A stretch of 64,000 bases of DNA. Source: Streptomyces leeuwenhoekii (GTDB lineage: Bacteria > Actinomycetota > Actinomycetes > Streptomycetales > Streptomycetaceae). The position numbers and the translations under genes were made by a program. Below, one piece after another: positions 25,390 to 33,130 of the stretch; position 1 is the first letter of the stretch, and the number at the start of each line of letters is the position of its first letter. The notes under the pieces were generated by a model that was not told the origin of the DNA, did not search any database, and saw only the letters and a list, made by a program, of their open reading frames with translations. Location of the stretch: the NCBI RefSeq assembly GCF_001013905.1, contig NZ_LN831790.1, positions 1,798,001 through 1,862,000 on the forward strand, written 5' to 3'.

Positions 25390-26775
25390 TCAGCCCTGTG
25401 CCGCGATGCGCGCCAGCCGCCGCGCCTCGTCGCGTGTGGAGCGGGCTATGGCGTCCTCGTCGACGGTGAGCAGCCTGCCGTCCTCGACGATCTGGCGGCC
25501 GTCCACGAAGGAGGCCGTGACCGGGGCCGCGGCGCCGAAGACCAGCGCGGTGACCGGGTCGGCGATGGAGGCGTGGGCGAGCGTGTCCATCCTCCACAGC
25601 ACCAGGTCGGCGAGCTTGCCCGCCTCCAGGGAGCCGGTCTCGGCGGCCCGGCCCAGGACCTGGGCGCCGCCGTAGGTGCCCAGCCGCAGCGCCTGGCGGG
25701 CGTTCAGCGCGGCCTCGCGGTGGGTTCCGAGGCGGTTGATCAGCAGGGCGTTGCGCAGTTCGGTGTGGAGTTCACCGGACTCGTTGGAGGCGGTGCCGTC
25801 GACGCCGAGGCCGACCGGGACTCCGGCGGTGAGCATGTCGGGGACGCGCGCTATGCCCGCCGCCAGCCGCGCGTTGGAGGACGGGCAGTGGGCGACGCCG
25901 GTCCTCGTGCGGGCGAAGGCGGCTATGTCGGAGTCGTTCATGTGGACGCAGTGCGCCATCCACACGTCCTCGCCCAGCCAGCCGGTGGACTCGAAGTAGT
26001 CCGTCGGGCCCATGCCGAACAGCTCGTGGCAGAACTTCTCCTCCTCCACGGTCTCCGAGCCGTGGGTGTGGAGGCGTACGCCCAGCCGGCGGGCGAGTTC
26101 GGCGCCCTGGCGGAGCAGTTCGGTGGAGACCGAGAAGGGCGAGCAGGGCGCGACGGCGACCTGGGTCATGGCGTCGAAGGAGGCGTCGTGGTGCTCCTTG
26201 ACGGTGGCCTCGGTGGCGGCGAGCGCGCCGTCCAGGCTCTCCACGGCGAAGTCCGGCGGCAGGCCGCCGTCCGACTCCCCCCGGTCCATGGAGCCGCGGG
26301 CCAGGGTGAAGCGGACGCCCGTCTCGCGGGCGGCGCGGATGATCGCGCCGGACAGGTCGCCGGAGCCCCGCGGGTAGACGTAGTGGTGGTCCATGGCGGT
26401 GGTGACACCGCCCCGGGCCATCATGGCGAGCGATCCCTGGGCCGCCGCGTACACCATCGGCTCGTCGATGCGGGCCCACGTCGGGTACAGCGCCACCAGC
26501 CAGTCGAACAGGTTGTGGTCGGTGGCCAGCCCCCGTGTGATCCACTGGTAGAAGTGGTGGTGGGTGTTGACGAGACCGGGTGTGGCCAGATGGCCGGTCG
26601 CGTCGATCCGGCGCACCACGTTCTCCAGGCCCTCCGGGGCCTTGCCCGCGCCGACGGACTCGATCCTGTTGCCGGCCAGGACCAGATACCCCGAGGCGTA
26701 CTCCGTGTCGCCCGCGTCCACGGTCGCGATCGCGCAGTTCTCGATCACGACCCGCTGGGCTGCCGATGGTGCCAT
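25390..26775 (-). CDS. Amidohydrolase, 8-oxoguanine deaminase / guanine deaminase type
   Basis: 461 aa. Metal-dependent amidohydrolase motifs in order: VNTHHHFYQWITRG (HxH), LHTHGSETVEEE, WMAHCVHM and GVDGTASNESG (metal Asp). The HHHFYQ wording and length match 8-oxoguanine deaminases rather than classical guanine deaminases or cytosine deaminase. The reaction would release ammonia from an aminopurine to yield urate (from 8-oxoguanine) or xanthine. Lying between two purine permeases in the uricase cluster supports purine salvage or degradation. The substrate is inferred by wording and context, and a triazine-type amine hydrolase is the alternative. AAGGAAG precedes the ATG. Confidence 0.85.
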   Translation of the reverse strand: MAPSAAQRVVIENCAIATVDAGDTEYASGYLVLAGNRIESVGAGKAPEGLENVVRRIDATGHLATPGLVNTHHHFYQWITRGLATDHNLFDWLVALYPTWARIDEPMVYAAAQGSLAMMARGGVTTAMDHHYVYPRGSGDLSGAIIRAARETGVRFTLARGSMDRGESDGGLPPDFAVESLDGALAATEATVKEHHDASFDAMTQVAVAPCSPFSVSTELLRQGAELARRLGVRLHTHGSETVEEEKFCHELFGMGPTDYFESTGWLGEDVWMAHCVHMNDSDIAAFARTRTGVAHCPSSNARLAAGIARVPDMLTAGVPVGLGVDGTASNESGELHTELRNALLINRLGTHREAALNARQALRLGTYGGAQVLGRAAETGSLEAGKLADLVLWRMDTLAHASIADPVTALVFGAAAPVTASFVDGRQIVEDGRLLTVDEDAIARSTRDEARRLARIAAQG

Positions 26776-26803
26776 GCTGCTTCCTTCGTGTTCCAGGTGG
26801 CGG

Positions 26804-26828
26804 CCCGTGGGTGGGGAGTACCCACGGG
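26804..26828 (-). terminator. Hairpin between second permease and deaminase genes
   Basis: CCCGTGGGT and ACCCACGGG, perfect 9-bp arms with a 7-nt loop, 17 nt past the permease stop and 28 nt before the deaminase start, so partial termination inside the cluster is likely. Confidence 0.6.
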
Positions 26829-26845
26829 GAGGGCACGGCAGGACC

Positions 26846-28255
26846 CTAGGAGGATTTGAGTGCCGGAGCCGTGCGGCCCCGGGTGCCGAGATGGTGGAAG
26901 AACAGGTTCAGCGTGACGGCGACGAGCGCGCCGGCGCTGATGCCGGAGCCGAGCACGGTCTGCGCCCAGGCCGGGAACTCGGCGTAGAAGGTGGGCGCGG
27001 CCAGCGGGATGATGCCGGCGCCGAGCGCCACGGCCACCAGGATGATGTTGGAGCTGTCGTCCAGCCCGGCTTCCGACAGGGTGCGGATGCCGCTGACGGC
27101 GATCGATCCGAACAGCACGATGCCCGCGCCGCCGAGGACCGGCATGGGGACCAGGGAGACCACCGCGCCGAGGACGGGGAAGGCGCCGAGGACCAGCAGG
27201 GTGGCGCCGGCGACGGCGACGACGTAGCGGCTGCGCACCCGGGTCAGCGAGACCACGCCGACGTTCTGGGCGAAGGCGGAGGTGGGGAAGCCGCCGAAGA
27301 CGGGGCCGATCAGGGTGGCGAGGCCGTCGGTGCGCAGCCCCCGGGTGATGGTCCTGGCGTCGGCGCGGCGGTCGCAGATCTCGCCCAGGGCGAGCATGCC
27401 GGCCGAGGACTCGGTCATCAGCACCAGCATCACGATGCACAGCGACAGGATCGCCGCGGGCTGGAACACGGGCGTGCCGAAGGCGAAGGGGGCGGGCAGC
27501 GCGGCGACCGGCGCGGAGGTGATGGCGGTGAAGTCGGCCATGCCGAACGGGATGGCGGCCAGGGTGCCGATCAGCAGGCCGAACAGCAGGGCGACCTGCT
27601 TGAGGAAGCCCTCGCCGAAGCGCTGCATCAGCAGGATGACGGCCAGGGTGAACCCGGCGAGCGCGAGGTTCCCCATGGAGCCGAAGTCGGCGGCGGCCTG
27701 GTCGCCGCCCTGCGCCCAGCCCACGGGTACCGGCATCAGGGTGACGCCGATGAGCGTGATCACCACGCCGGTGACCAGGGGCGGGAAGAAGCGCAGCAGC
27801 CGTCCGAAGAACGGGCCGATGGCGAGGCAGAAGACGCCGGCGACCATGACCGCGCCGTAGATGGCGGGGAGCTGGCTGCCCTTGTCGTTGGTCTCGGCGA
27901 TGGCGAGGATCGGGGCGATGCCCGCGGAGGAGGCGGCGTTGACGAAGGGCAGGCGGTTGCCGACGAAGCCCTTGACGCCGATGGTCTGGATCAGGGTCGC
28001 GATGCCCGCGATGAGCAGGCTCGCGGCGATCAGCCGGGTGCGGGCCGCCAGATCGAGGCCGCATGCCTGGCCGATGATGAGCGGAGGAGTGACAACGCCT
28101 GCGTACATGGCGGCGATGTGCTGGAGTGCGGCGGGGACGAGCCGCGAGGGGTGGAGCTTCTCGTCCACCGGGTGCACGGACGTGACGGCGTCCTCGATGT
28201 GCTCCGGCGGGGTGGAACAGGGGGCTTTTGCCGGCCCCTTTGCAGGCTGTGCCAT
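26846..28255 (-). CDS. NCS2-family purine/urate permease, second copy
   Basis: 469 aa, clearly paralogous to the permease at 23727-25109 (shared HPVDEKL near the N terminus, LQHIAAMYAGVV, AFAQNVGVVSLTRVRSR and ESSAGMLALGE) but with a longer hydrophilic N-terminal segment of about 25 residues. Multi-span membrane transporter for purines; the nearest upstream gene is uricase, so urate import is the likeliest job (inference). ATG 28255 follows GGAGGG. Two related permeases around one deaminase suggest different specificities, for example urate and 8-oxoguanine or xanthine. Confidence 0.9.
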   Translation of the reverse strand: MAQPAKGPAKAPCSTPPEHIEDAVTSVHPVDEKLHPSRLVPAALQHIAAMYAGVVTPPLIIGQACGLDLAARTRLIAASLLIAGIATLIQTIGVKGFVGNRLPFVNAASSAGIAPILAIAETNDKGSQLPAIYGAVMVAGVFCLAIGPFFGRLLRFFPPLVTGVVITLIGVTLMPVPVGWAQGGDQAAADFGSMGNLALAGFTLAVILLMQRFGEGFLKQVALLFGLLIGTLAAIPFGMADFTAITSAPVAALPAPFAFGTPVFQPAAILSLCIVMLVLMTESSAGMLALGEICDRRADARTITRGLRTDGLATLIGPVFGGFPTSAFAQNVGVVSLTRVRSRYVVAVAGATLLVLGAFPVLGAVVSLVPMPVLGGAGIVLFGSIAVSGIRTLSEAGLDDSSNIILVAVALGAGIIPLAAPTFYAEFPAWAQTVLGSGISAGALVAVTLNLFFHHLGTRGRTAPALKSS

Positions 28256-28273
28256 GGTGTTCCCTCCGGTGTG

Positions 28274-28311
28274 GCGCGCCCCCGGTCCGGTGGGAAGGTC
28301 CGGGGGCGCGC
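28274..28311 (-). terminator. Intra-operon hairpin between uricase and permease
   Basis: GCGCGCCCCCGG (28274-28285) pairs exactly with CCGGGGGCGCGC (28300-28311). It lies directly after the uricase stop and before the permease ribosome site; likely an attenuating terminator. Confidence 0.6.
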
Positions 28312-28319
28312 GTCCCGCG

Positions 28320-29243
28320 TCAGAGGTTGGTCATGTCGACCGGGATACGGGCCTCACAGCCGTCCCGCAGGATGGTGGCCTCGATCAGGCCGTAGGGACG
28401 GTCGGCGGCGAAGTAGACCTCGTTGTCGTTCTTGAGCCCGAAGGGCTCCAGGTCCACGAGGAAGTGGTGCTTGTTCGGCAGCGAGAAACGGACCTCGTCG
28501 ATCTCGCTGCGGTTGTTGATGATGCGCGAGCCCATCTGGTACAGCGTCTGCTGCAGCGACAGGGAGTAGGTCTCGGCGAACGCCTGGAGCATGTGCTTCC
28601 TGGTCTGCTCGTAGGACTTCTCCCAGTTGGGCATCTTCTGCTCGTCGTCCGTCCAGTTGAACCGCCAGCGGCCGGAGACCTGGGTGGCCAGGATGCGGTC
28701 GTACGCCTCCTGGAGGGTGGTGTACTTGTCCTTGACGTAGCCCCAGAACTCGGAGTTGGTCGAGTTCATCACGACCAGGTCCTTCAGGCCCGAGACGACC
28801 TCCCACTTCTCACCGTCGTAGGTGATCTGGGTGAGGCGGACCTCCTGGCCCTTGCGGACGAAGGAGTGCTTGACCTCGTCGGCGCCGATGAACTTGGAGT
28901 TGGCGTCCGAGGTCTCGATCCGCTCCCAGGCGTACTCCTCGATGCGGATCCGGGCGCGGTGGATCGGCTCCTGCGAGGTGACGAAGTGGCGGGCGAGGTG
29001 GATGCCGAACTGCTCGGCGGACTCGATGCCGTACTCCTTGGCGAACGCGAACACCGTGTTCTTGGTGGTGTCGGTCGGCAGGACGTTGGCGTTGGAGCCG
29101 GAGTAGTGGACGTCGTCCATGTCACCGGACAGGGCGACGGAGACGTTCAGGTCCTTGATGTGATGGGTGGCGCCGTCCCGCGTGATCTTGACGACTCGGT
29201 TCTCGGCCTTGCCGTACTGGTTCTGTCCCAGGATCGTGGGCAT
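28320..29243 (-). CDS. Urate oxidase (uricase)
   Basis: 307 aa, normal length. The protein begins MPTILGQNQYGKAENRVVKI, carrying the active-site Lys region; LPTDTTKNTVFAFAKEYGI contains the catalytic Thr; STNSEFWGYVKDKYTTL and LPNKHHFLVDL (His) are further signature segments. Cofactor-free, it converts urate and O2 to 5-hydroxyisourate and H2O2. It lies 4 nt after the hydroxyisourate hydrolase gene, forming with OHCU decarboxylase the complete urate-to-allantoin set. Lower Leu/Ala bias than its neighbours reflects strong family conservation. The H2O2 produced explains the catalase that shares its promoter element. Confidence 0.97.
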   Translation of the reverse strand: MPTILGQNQYGKAENRVVKITRDGATHHIKDLNVSVALSGDMDDVHYSGSNANVLPTDTTKNTVFAFAKEYGIESAEQFGIHLARHFVTSQEPIHRARIRIEEYAWERIETSDANSKFIGADEVKHSFVRKGQEVRLTQITYDGEKWEVVSGLKDLVVMNSTNSEFWGYVKDKYTTLQEAYDRILATQVSGRWRFNWTDDEQKMPNWEKSYEQTRKHMLQAFAETYSLSLQQTLYQMGSRIINNRSEIDEVRFSLPNKHHFLVDLEPFGLKNDNEVYFAADRPYGLIEATILRDGCEARIPVDMTNL

Positions 29244-29247
29244 TTAG

Positions 29248-29646
29248 CTAGCTCCCTCGGTAAACGGAGTAGCCGAACGGGTTGAGCAGCAGCGGTACGT
29301 GGTAGTGCTCGCCGGGCTTGACGGCGAAGGTGATGACTACCTCTGGGAAGAACGTGCCGCTGTCCCGAGTCGCGGGGGCGTCCTGCTGCGCATCGGCTTG
29401 CTTCTTCGCGGTTTCCTCGAAGTACCGCTCGACGGCGAAGTCGAGCCGTACGTGGGTCGTGCCCTCCGGCAGGGCCGGGAGGTCCTTGCACCGCCCGTCC
29501 GCGTCGGTCGCGGACCCGCCGAGGTCCTGCCAGTCCGCGTCGCGGCCGGCGCGGGCCGCGAGGCGGATGGCGACGCCCTCGGCGGGGCGGCCGACACTGG
29601 TGTCCAGGATGTGTGTGGACACGGATGCGGTGGTGCTGGTGCTCAT
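29248..29646 (-). CDS. 5-hydroxyisourate hydrolase (transthyretin-like)
   Basis: 132 aa. The N-terminal signature STHILDTSVGRPAEGVAI contains the active-site His, HYHVPLLLNPFGYS the second conserved segment, and the protein ends in the family tetrapeptide YRGS. It hydrolyses 5-hydroxyisourate, the uricase product, to OHCU. The ATG overlaps the TGA of the upstream OHCU decarboxylase gene (ATGA), and uricase starts 4 nt after its stop, so the three are translationally linked. A GTG/ATG choice does not arise; the start is fixed by the overlap. Confidence 0.96.
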   Translation of the reverse strand: MSTSTTASVSTHILDTSVGRPAEGVAIRLAARAGRDADWQDLGGSATDADGRCKDLPALPEGTTHVRLDFAVERYFEETAKKQADAQQDAPATRDSGTFFPEVVITFAVKPGEHYHVPLLLNPFGYSVYRGS

Positions 29647-30161
29647 ACTGGGGCGTCCTCTTCGACCAGTCGGGTCAGCCGGATACGGTTGATCTTGCCC
29701 AGCTCGGCGCGGACGATCTCCCGCTCCTGCTCCGGCGCGTTGCCGATGCGCTCCTTCAGCGCGTCGCGCATCTGCTCACCGGTCCTCCCGGTGGCGCAGA
29801 TCAGGAACACATGACCGAACTTCTCCTGGTAGGCCAGGTTCAGTTCGAGCATCTCCGACTTGAGCTCGTCGGAAGCGCCGGCCATGCCGCGCTGTTCCCG
29901 GGCCGACGTGGGGTCACCGGGCTTCGGGCGGCCGATCGGCGGGTGGCCGGCCATCGCCTCCTCGAGGTCCCCGGCCGTCAGCTCGGCCATGGCGGCGTCA
30001 CTGGCGGTGAAGAGGTCCTCGGTGGTGGCGTAGGGACGGGCGGCGAGCAGCCGCCGTGCCCACGCCGTGGAAGCGCACGCCTCGAGGAGGGCGGCGAGGG
30101 CCGCGTCCTGATCGAGAGCGTTGAATCGGGCCAGGCCCGGCGGCGTGGAAGTGGACGTCAC
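29643..30161 (-). CDS. 2-oxo-4-hydroxy-4-carboxy-5-ureidoimidazoline (OHCU) decarboxylase
   Basis: 172 aa. The catalytic His is in GHPPIGRPKPGD, with SAREQRGM and FGHVFLICATGRT completing the family pattern. It decarboxylates OHCU to S-allantoin, the last step from urate. GTG 30161 was selected for GGAGG five bases upstream; the frame remains open further up but through the promoter. First gene of the minus-strand purine operon; its promoter holds the palindrome shared with catalase. Confidence 0.95.
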   Translation of the reverse strand: MTSTSTPPGLARFNALDQDAALAALLEACASTAWARRLLAARPYATTEDLFTASDAAMAELTAGDLEEAMAGHPPIGRPKPGDPTSAREQRGMAGASDELKSEMLELNLAYQEKFGHVFLICATGRTGEQMRDALKERIGNAPEQEREIVRAELGKINRIRLTRLVEEDAPV

Positions 30162-30199
30162 GGGAGCCTCCGTGGCCTTGTGCTGAACGGGCGTGCCGA

Positions 30200-30241
30200 T
30201 AGCTAACGCCCTCGGAAACACGACGTCAACAGTTTGTTGAA
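30200..30241 (-). promoter_or_regulatory. Uricase-operon promoter with 19-bp element shared with catalase
   Basis: On the minus strand TTCAACAAACTGTTGACGT (30241-30223) contains the palindrome TCAACA-AAC-TGTTGA and a TTGACG -35 box; an 18-bp spacer leads to TAGCTA (30205-30200). The same 19 bp occur in the same orientation to transcription before catalase. Confidence 0.75.
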
Positions 30242-30338
30242 AATTCGGGGTAACAAATAGGAGCGGTCACCCGGGGGCCCATCGGGCCCTGTCCGGGGCC
30301 CTGTTGGCGCCTCGTCCGGGGCCCCTCGCCGGATGCGC

Positions 30339-30373
30339 GAAGCCGCCGCCCCGGGGGCCGGGACGACGGCTTC
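30339..30373 (-). terminator. Hairpin after the HTH gene
   Basis: GAAGCCGCCGCCCC and GGGACGACGGCTTC pair with two mismatches around a GC loop, 24 nt past the HTH stop; it separates that gene from the uricase-operon promoter. Confidence 0.6.
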
Positions 30374-30396
30374 TCGGCGAGGAACGGGGGCCCCGG

Positions 30397-30765
30397 TCAG
30401 GTGCCCTTCTCGCGGTTGAGGTAGTTGTAGACGGTGAAGCGGCTGACGCCCAGCGCGCTCGCGACGGTCTCCACGCCGTGCCGCACCGAGAAGGCGCCGC
30501 GCGCCTCCAGCATCCGCACGACCTCCTGCTTGGCCTTGCGGTCGAGCTGGGCCAGGGGTCTGCCCTGTCTGCGCTCCAGCGCGGCCAGGATGTGGTCCAG
30601 GGAGTCGGCGAGCTGCGGCAGGCGTACGGCGACGACGTCGGCCCCTTCCCAGGACAGCACGACGTCGTCCTGGCCGGCCTCGTCCGGCGGGAGCATCTCG
30701 CCGCCGATCGCGTCGACCAGCGGCTTGACGGCCGCGATGAACGGCTCGTCCGCGAGGCCGGTCAC
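30397..30765 (-). CDS. Small HTH DNA-binding protein with DauR/YheO-type C-terminal domain
   Basis: 122 aa. The last 55 residues (LDRKAKQEVVRMLEARGAF through VASALGVSRFTVYNYLNRE) match the helix-turn-helix end of DauR/YheO regulators. The N-terminal half is shorter than the PAS-like sensor of full-length relatives (VVLSWEGADVVAVRLPQLAD). GTG 30765 overlaps the TGA of the DUF77 gene (GTGA), so the two are coupled. It directly precedes the uricase promoter and is divergent from hyi, making it the closest candidate regulator of the purine genes (inference; PucR or an IclR protein elsewhere are alternatives). Confidence 0.8.
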   Translation of the reverse strand: MTGLADEPFIAAVKPLVDAIGGEMLPPDEAGQDDVVLSWEGADVVAVRLPQLADSLDHILAALERRQGRPLAQLDRKAKQEVVRMLEARGAFSVRHGVETVASALGVSRFTVYNYLNREKGT

Positions 30766-31013
30766 CGCTCACCCTCCCCGACCACGTTGACCTGGAGCGA
30801 GATCCGGGTGGCGCCCGCCTCCAGGGCCCTGCGCAGCAGCGCGTCCACGGCGGTGAGCACCGCGTCGGCGCCGCCCTCGGCGGTGTTGCCGAACGGGCCG
30901 ACGTCCACCGCCTCCAGCTCGGCGGCCTCCACGACCTCACGGGCCACCACCGCGTGCGGTGGCGCCTCGTCGAGATCGAAGGGCTCGGTCGTGAACTCCA
31001 CTCTCAATCGCAC
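30762..31013 (-). CDS. Thiamine-binding-like (DUF77/MTH1187) small protein
   Basis: 83 aa. The pattern of an N-terminal strand (RLRVEFTTEPF), a helix, VGPFGNTAEGGADAVL and ATRISLQVNVV matches the ferredoxin-like DUF77/MTH1187 fold, with GPFGNTAEG in the place of the family's PMGT-x-hydrophobic-EG loop. Members bind thiamine or related pyrimidines. GTG 31013 is the start; the 3' end overlaps the HTH gene by four bases. Its pairing with an HTH gene beside urate genes suggests a ligand-sensing role, which is inference. Ligand unknown. Confidence 0.7.
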   Translation of the reverse strand: MRLRVEFTTEPFDLDEAPPHAVVAREVVEAAELEAVDVGPFGNTAEGGADAVLTAVDALLRRALEAGATRISLQVNVVGEGER

Positions 31014-31056
31014 CCGCTCAACCTAACGCGCGGTGACCGTTTCCGCCGACCCCTCT

Positions 31057-31120
31057 TGACAAGGCGGACACCCCACCGGCAATCTTCCATTACGCAGAAA
31101 CGAACTTCCGTATTACGGAA
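31057..31120 (+). promoter_or_regulatory. hyi promoter with tandem TTCC...GAA palindromes
   Basis: TTGACA (31057-31062) and AATCTT (31081-31086) are spaced 18 bp. A perfect palindrome TTCCGT-ATT-ACGGAA lies at 31106-31120; an imperfect copy TTCCATTACGCAGAA at 31085-31099 is 21 bp away, two helical turns. They resemble the sites I recall for the IclR-family allantoin regulator AllR. Confidence 0.6.
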
Positions 31121-31149
31121 ACTCGACAACGGAAGGGAGCGCGGCCCCG

Positions 31150-31989
31150 ATGGGATTCGCAGACCAGCGCTTCAACGTCAACCTGTCGATCCTCTTCACG
31201 GAACTCCCGCTCCTGGAGCGCCCCGCGGCCGCCGCCGCGGCCGGCTTCACCGCGGTCGAGCTGTGGTGGCCCTGGATCGACGCACCCACCCCCGAGCAGT
31301 CCGAGCTCGACGCCCTGAAGAAGGCGATCGAGGACGCGGGCGTGCGGCTCACGGGCCTGAACTTCTACGCCGGGCAGCTCCCGGGCCCCGACCGCGGCGC
31401 CCTGTCGATCCCGGGCGAGGAGTCGGAGAGGTTCCGCGCCAACATCGACGTGGCCGCCGATTTCGCCCGGTCGCTGGGGTGCACGGCGCTCAACGCGCTC
31501 TACGGCAACCGCGTCGAGGGCGTGGACCCGGCCGAGCAGGACGCGCTCGCGCTGGAGAACCTGGTCCTCGCCGCGCGCGCCGCCGACCGGATCGGCGCCG
31601 TGCTGCTCGTCGAGGCCCTGAACAAGCCCGAGTCGCCGCTGTACCCGCTGGTGTCGGCGCCGGCCGCGGTGGAGGTCGTCGACAAGGTCAACGAGGCGAC
31701 CGGCCTCGGCAACGCGCGGTTCCTCATGGACCTCTACCACCTGTCCATGAACGGCGAGGACCTGGCCGAGGTGATCGAGCGGTACGCCGCGAAGACCGGC
31801 CATGTGCAGATCGCCGACAACCCGGGCCGCGGGGCGCCGGGCACGGGCACGCTGCCGCTGGAGGACCTCCTCGACCGGCTGGCGAAGGCCGGTTACGACG
31901 GGTGGGTCGGCCTGGAGTACAAGCCGGGCGACCGCCCCAGCGCGGAGGCGTTCGACTGGCTGCCCCGCGAGGCCCGCGCGGCCCGCTGA
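31150..31989 (+). CDS. hyi: Hydroxypyruvate isomerase
   Basis: 279 aa TIM-barrel of the AP-endonuclease-2 superfamily. Signature segments: FNVNLSILFTELPLLERP, AVELWWPW, the metal/active-site Glu in LLVEALNKP, LMDLYHLSMNGED and GLEYKPGD. It interconverts hydroxypyruvate and tartronate semialdehyde in glyoxylate metabolism. The reductase that uses tartronate semialdehyde follows 39 nt downstream on the same strand. Start ATG 31150 follows GGAAGGGAG. Promoter palindromes match those before gcl, so both steps are probably induced together by allantoin or glyoxylate. Confidence 0.93.
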   Translation: MGFADQRFNVNLSILFTELPLLERPAAAAAAGFTAVELWWPWIDAPTPEQSELDALKKAIEDAGVRLTGLNFYAGQLPGPDRGALSIPGEESERFRANIDVAADFARSLGCTALNALYGNRVEGVDPAEQDALALENLVLAARAADRIGAVLLVEALNKPESPLYPLVSAPAAVEVVDKVNEATGLGNARFLMDLYHLSMNGEDLAEVIERYAAKTGHVQIADNPGRGAPGTGTLPLEDLLDRLAKAGYDGWVGLEYKPGDRPSAEAFDWLPREARAAR

Positions 31990-32028
31990 ACACCTCGGAC
32001 ATCAAGAGCAGTTAGAGAGGCACCCCGC

Positions 32029-32922
32029 ATGAGCACCCACCTTCCCAAGATCGCCTGGATCGGCCTCGGCATCATGGGCTCCCCCATGTCCGAGAACCTG
32101 ATCAAGGCGGGTTACCAGGTCACCGGCTACACCCTGGAGCAGGAGAAGCTGGACCGCCTGGCCGCCGCCGGCGGCACCGCGGCCGGCTCGATCGCCGAGG
32201 CCGTGCGCGAGGCCGACGTGGTCATCACGATGGTGCCCGCGTCCCCGCAGGTCGAGGCGATCGCCTACGGCGCGGACGGCATCCTGGAGAACGCGAAGCC
32301 CGGCGCGCTGCTGATCGACATGTCCTCGATCACGCCGCAGACCTCGGTCGACCTGGCGAAGAACGCCAAGGACAAGGGCATCCGGGTGCTCGACGCCCCG
32401 GTGTCCGGCGGCGAGGCCGGCGCCATCGAGGCCGTGCTGTCCATCATGGTCGGCGGCGAGCGGGCCGACTTCGACGAGGCCAAGCCGATCTTCGAGGCGC
32501 TGGGCAAGACCATCGTGCTGTGCGGTCCGCACGGCTCCGGCCAGACGGTCAAGGCCGCCAACCAGCTCATCGTCGCCGTCAACATCCAGGCGTGCGCCGA
32601 GGCCGTGGTCTTCCTGGAGAAGTCCGGCGTGGACCTCGCCGCGGCGCTGGACGTCCTCAACGGCGGCCTGGCCGGTTCCACCGTGCTGACGCGGAAGAAG
32701 GACAACTTCCTCAACCGCGACTTCAAGCCGGGCTTCCGCATCGACCTGCACCACAAGGACATGGGCATCGTCACCGACGCCGCCCGCAACGTCGGCGCCG
32801 CCCTGCCGGTCGGTGCCGTGGTCGCCCAGCTCGTCGCCTCGCTGCGCGCCCAGGGCGACGGCGGCCTGGACCACTCGGCCCTGCTGCGGGCCGTGGAGCG
32901 CCTGTCCGGCGCGCAGGTCTGA
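32029..32922 (+). CDS. glxR: Tartronate semialdehyde reductase (2-hydroxy-3-oxopropionate reductase)
   Basis: 297 aa of the beta-hydroxyacid dehydrogenase family. NAD(P) loop GLGIMGSPM near residue 12, substrate-binding DAPVSGGEAGA near 123, and the catalytic Lys in KAANQLIVAVN near 176. It reduces tartronate semialdehyde, product of glyoxylate carboligase, to D-glycerate. Together with hyi upstream and gcl 4.5 kb away this completes the glycerate route of allantoin-derived glyoxylate. AGAGAGG lies upstream of the ATG. A perfect long hairpin follows the stop. Confidence 0.93.
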   Translation: MSTHLPKIAWIGLGIMGSPMSENLIKAGYQVTGYTLEQEKLDRLAAAGGTAAGSIAEAVREADVVITMVPASPQVEAIAYGADGILENAKPGALLIDMSSITPQTSVDLAKNAKDKGIRVLDAPVSGGEAGAIEAVLSIMVGGERADFDEAKPIFEALGKTIVLCGPHGSGQTVKAANQLIVAVNIQACAEAVVFLEKSGVDLAAALDVLNGGLAGSTVLTRKKDNFLNRDFKPGFRIDLHHKDMGIVTDAARNVGAALPVGAVVAQLVASLRAQGDGGLDHSALLRAVERLSGAQV

Positions 32923-32943
32923 CGCCGCACCACCCCCAGATCT

Positions 32944-33001
32944 CCGGGTGGCGCCGCCGCTGACACCTGTCCTGTCGCGCCCAGGCGGCGGCGCCACCCG
33001 G
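32944..33001 (+). terminator. Terminator after glxR
   Basis: 17-bp perfect arms (32944-32960 and 32985-33001) around a 24-nt loop. Confidence 0.75.
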
Positions 33002-33039
33002 AACCGGCTCCCGGCCGGCCCGGCCGGCGCAGAACCGAC

Positions 33040-33105
33040 TTCAACAAACTGTTGACGTACTGAACGCCCAAACTTACGCTCCACGAAGCGGAAACAGGTT
33101 TCCGC
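33040..33105 (+). promoter_or_regulatory. Catalase promoter and two operators
   Basis: TTCAACAAACTGTTGACGT (33040-33058) is identical to the uricase-operon element. Its TTGACG (33052-33057) pairs with TACGCT (33075-33080) at 17-bp spacing. A second perfect palindrome GCGGAAAC-AG-GTTTCCGC (33088-33105) begins at the expected transcription start. Confidence 0.75.
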
Positions 33106-33130
33106 TGACCCCTCGCACGGAAGGTCCACG

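Noticed and set aside
23926..26859. Plus-strand open frame of over 970 codons through the purine cluster
   Set aside because: It is opposite the NCS2 permease and deaminase, which have full family motifs.
32923..33130. CatR/PerR-type regulation of catalase
   Set aside because: No Fur-family gene is adjacent and no AT-rich Per box is visible; the palindromes are of other classes.
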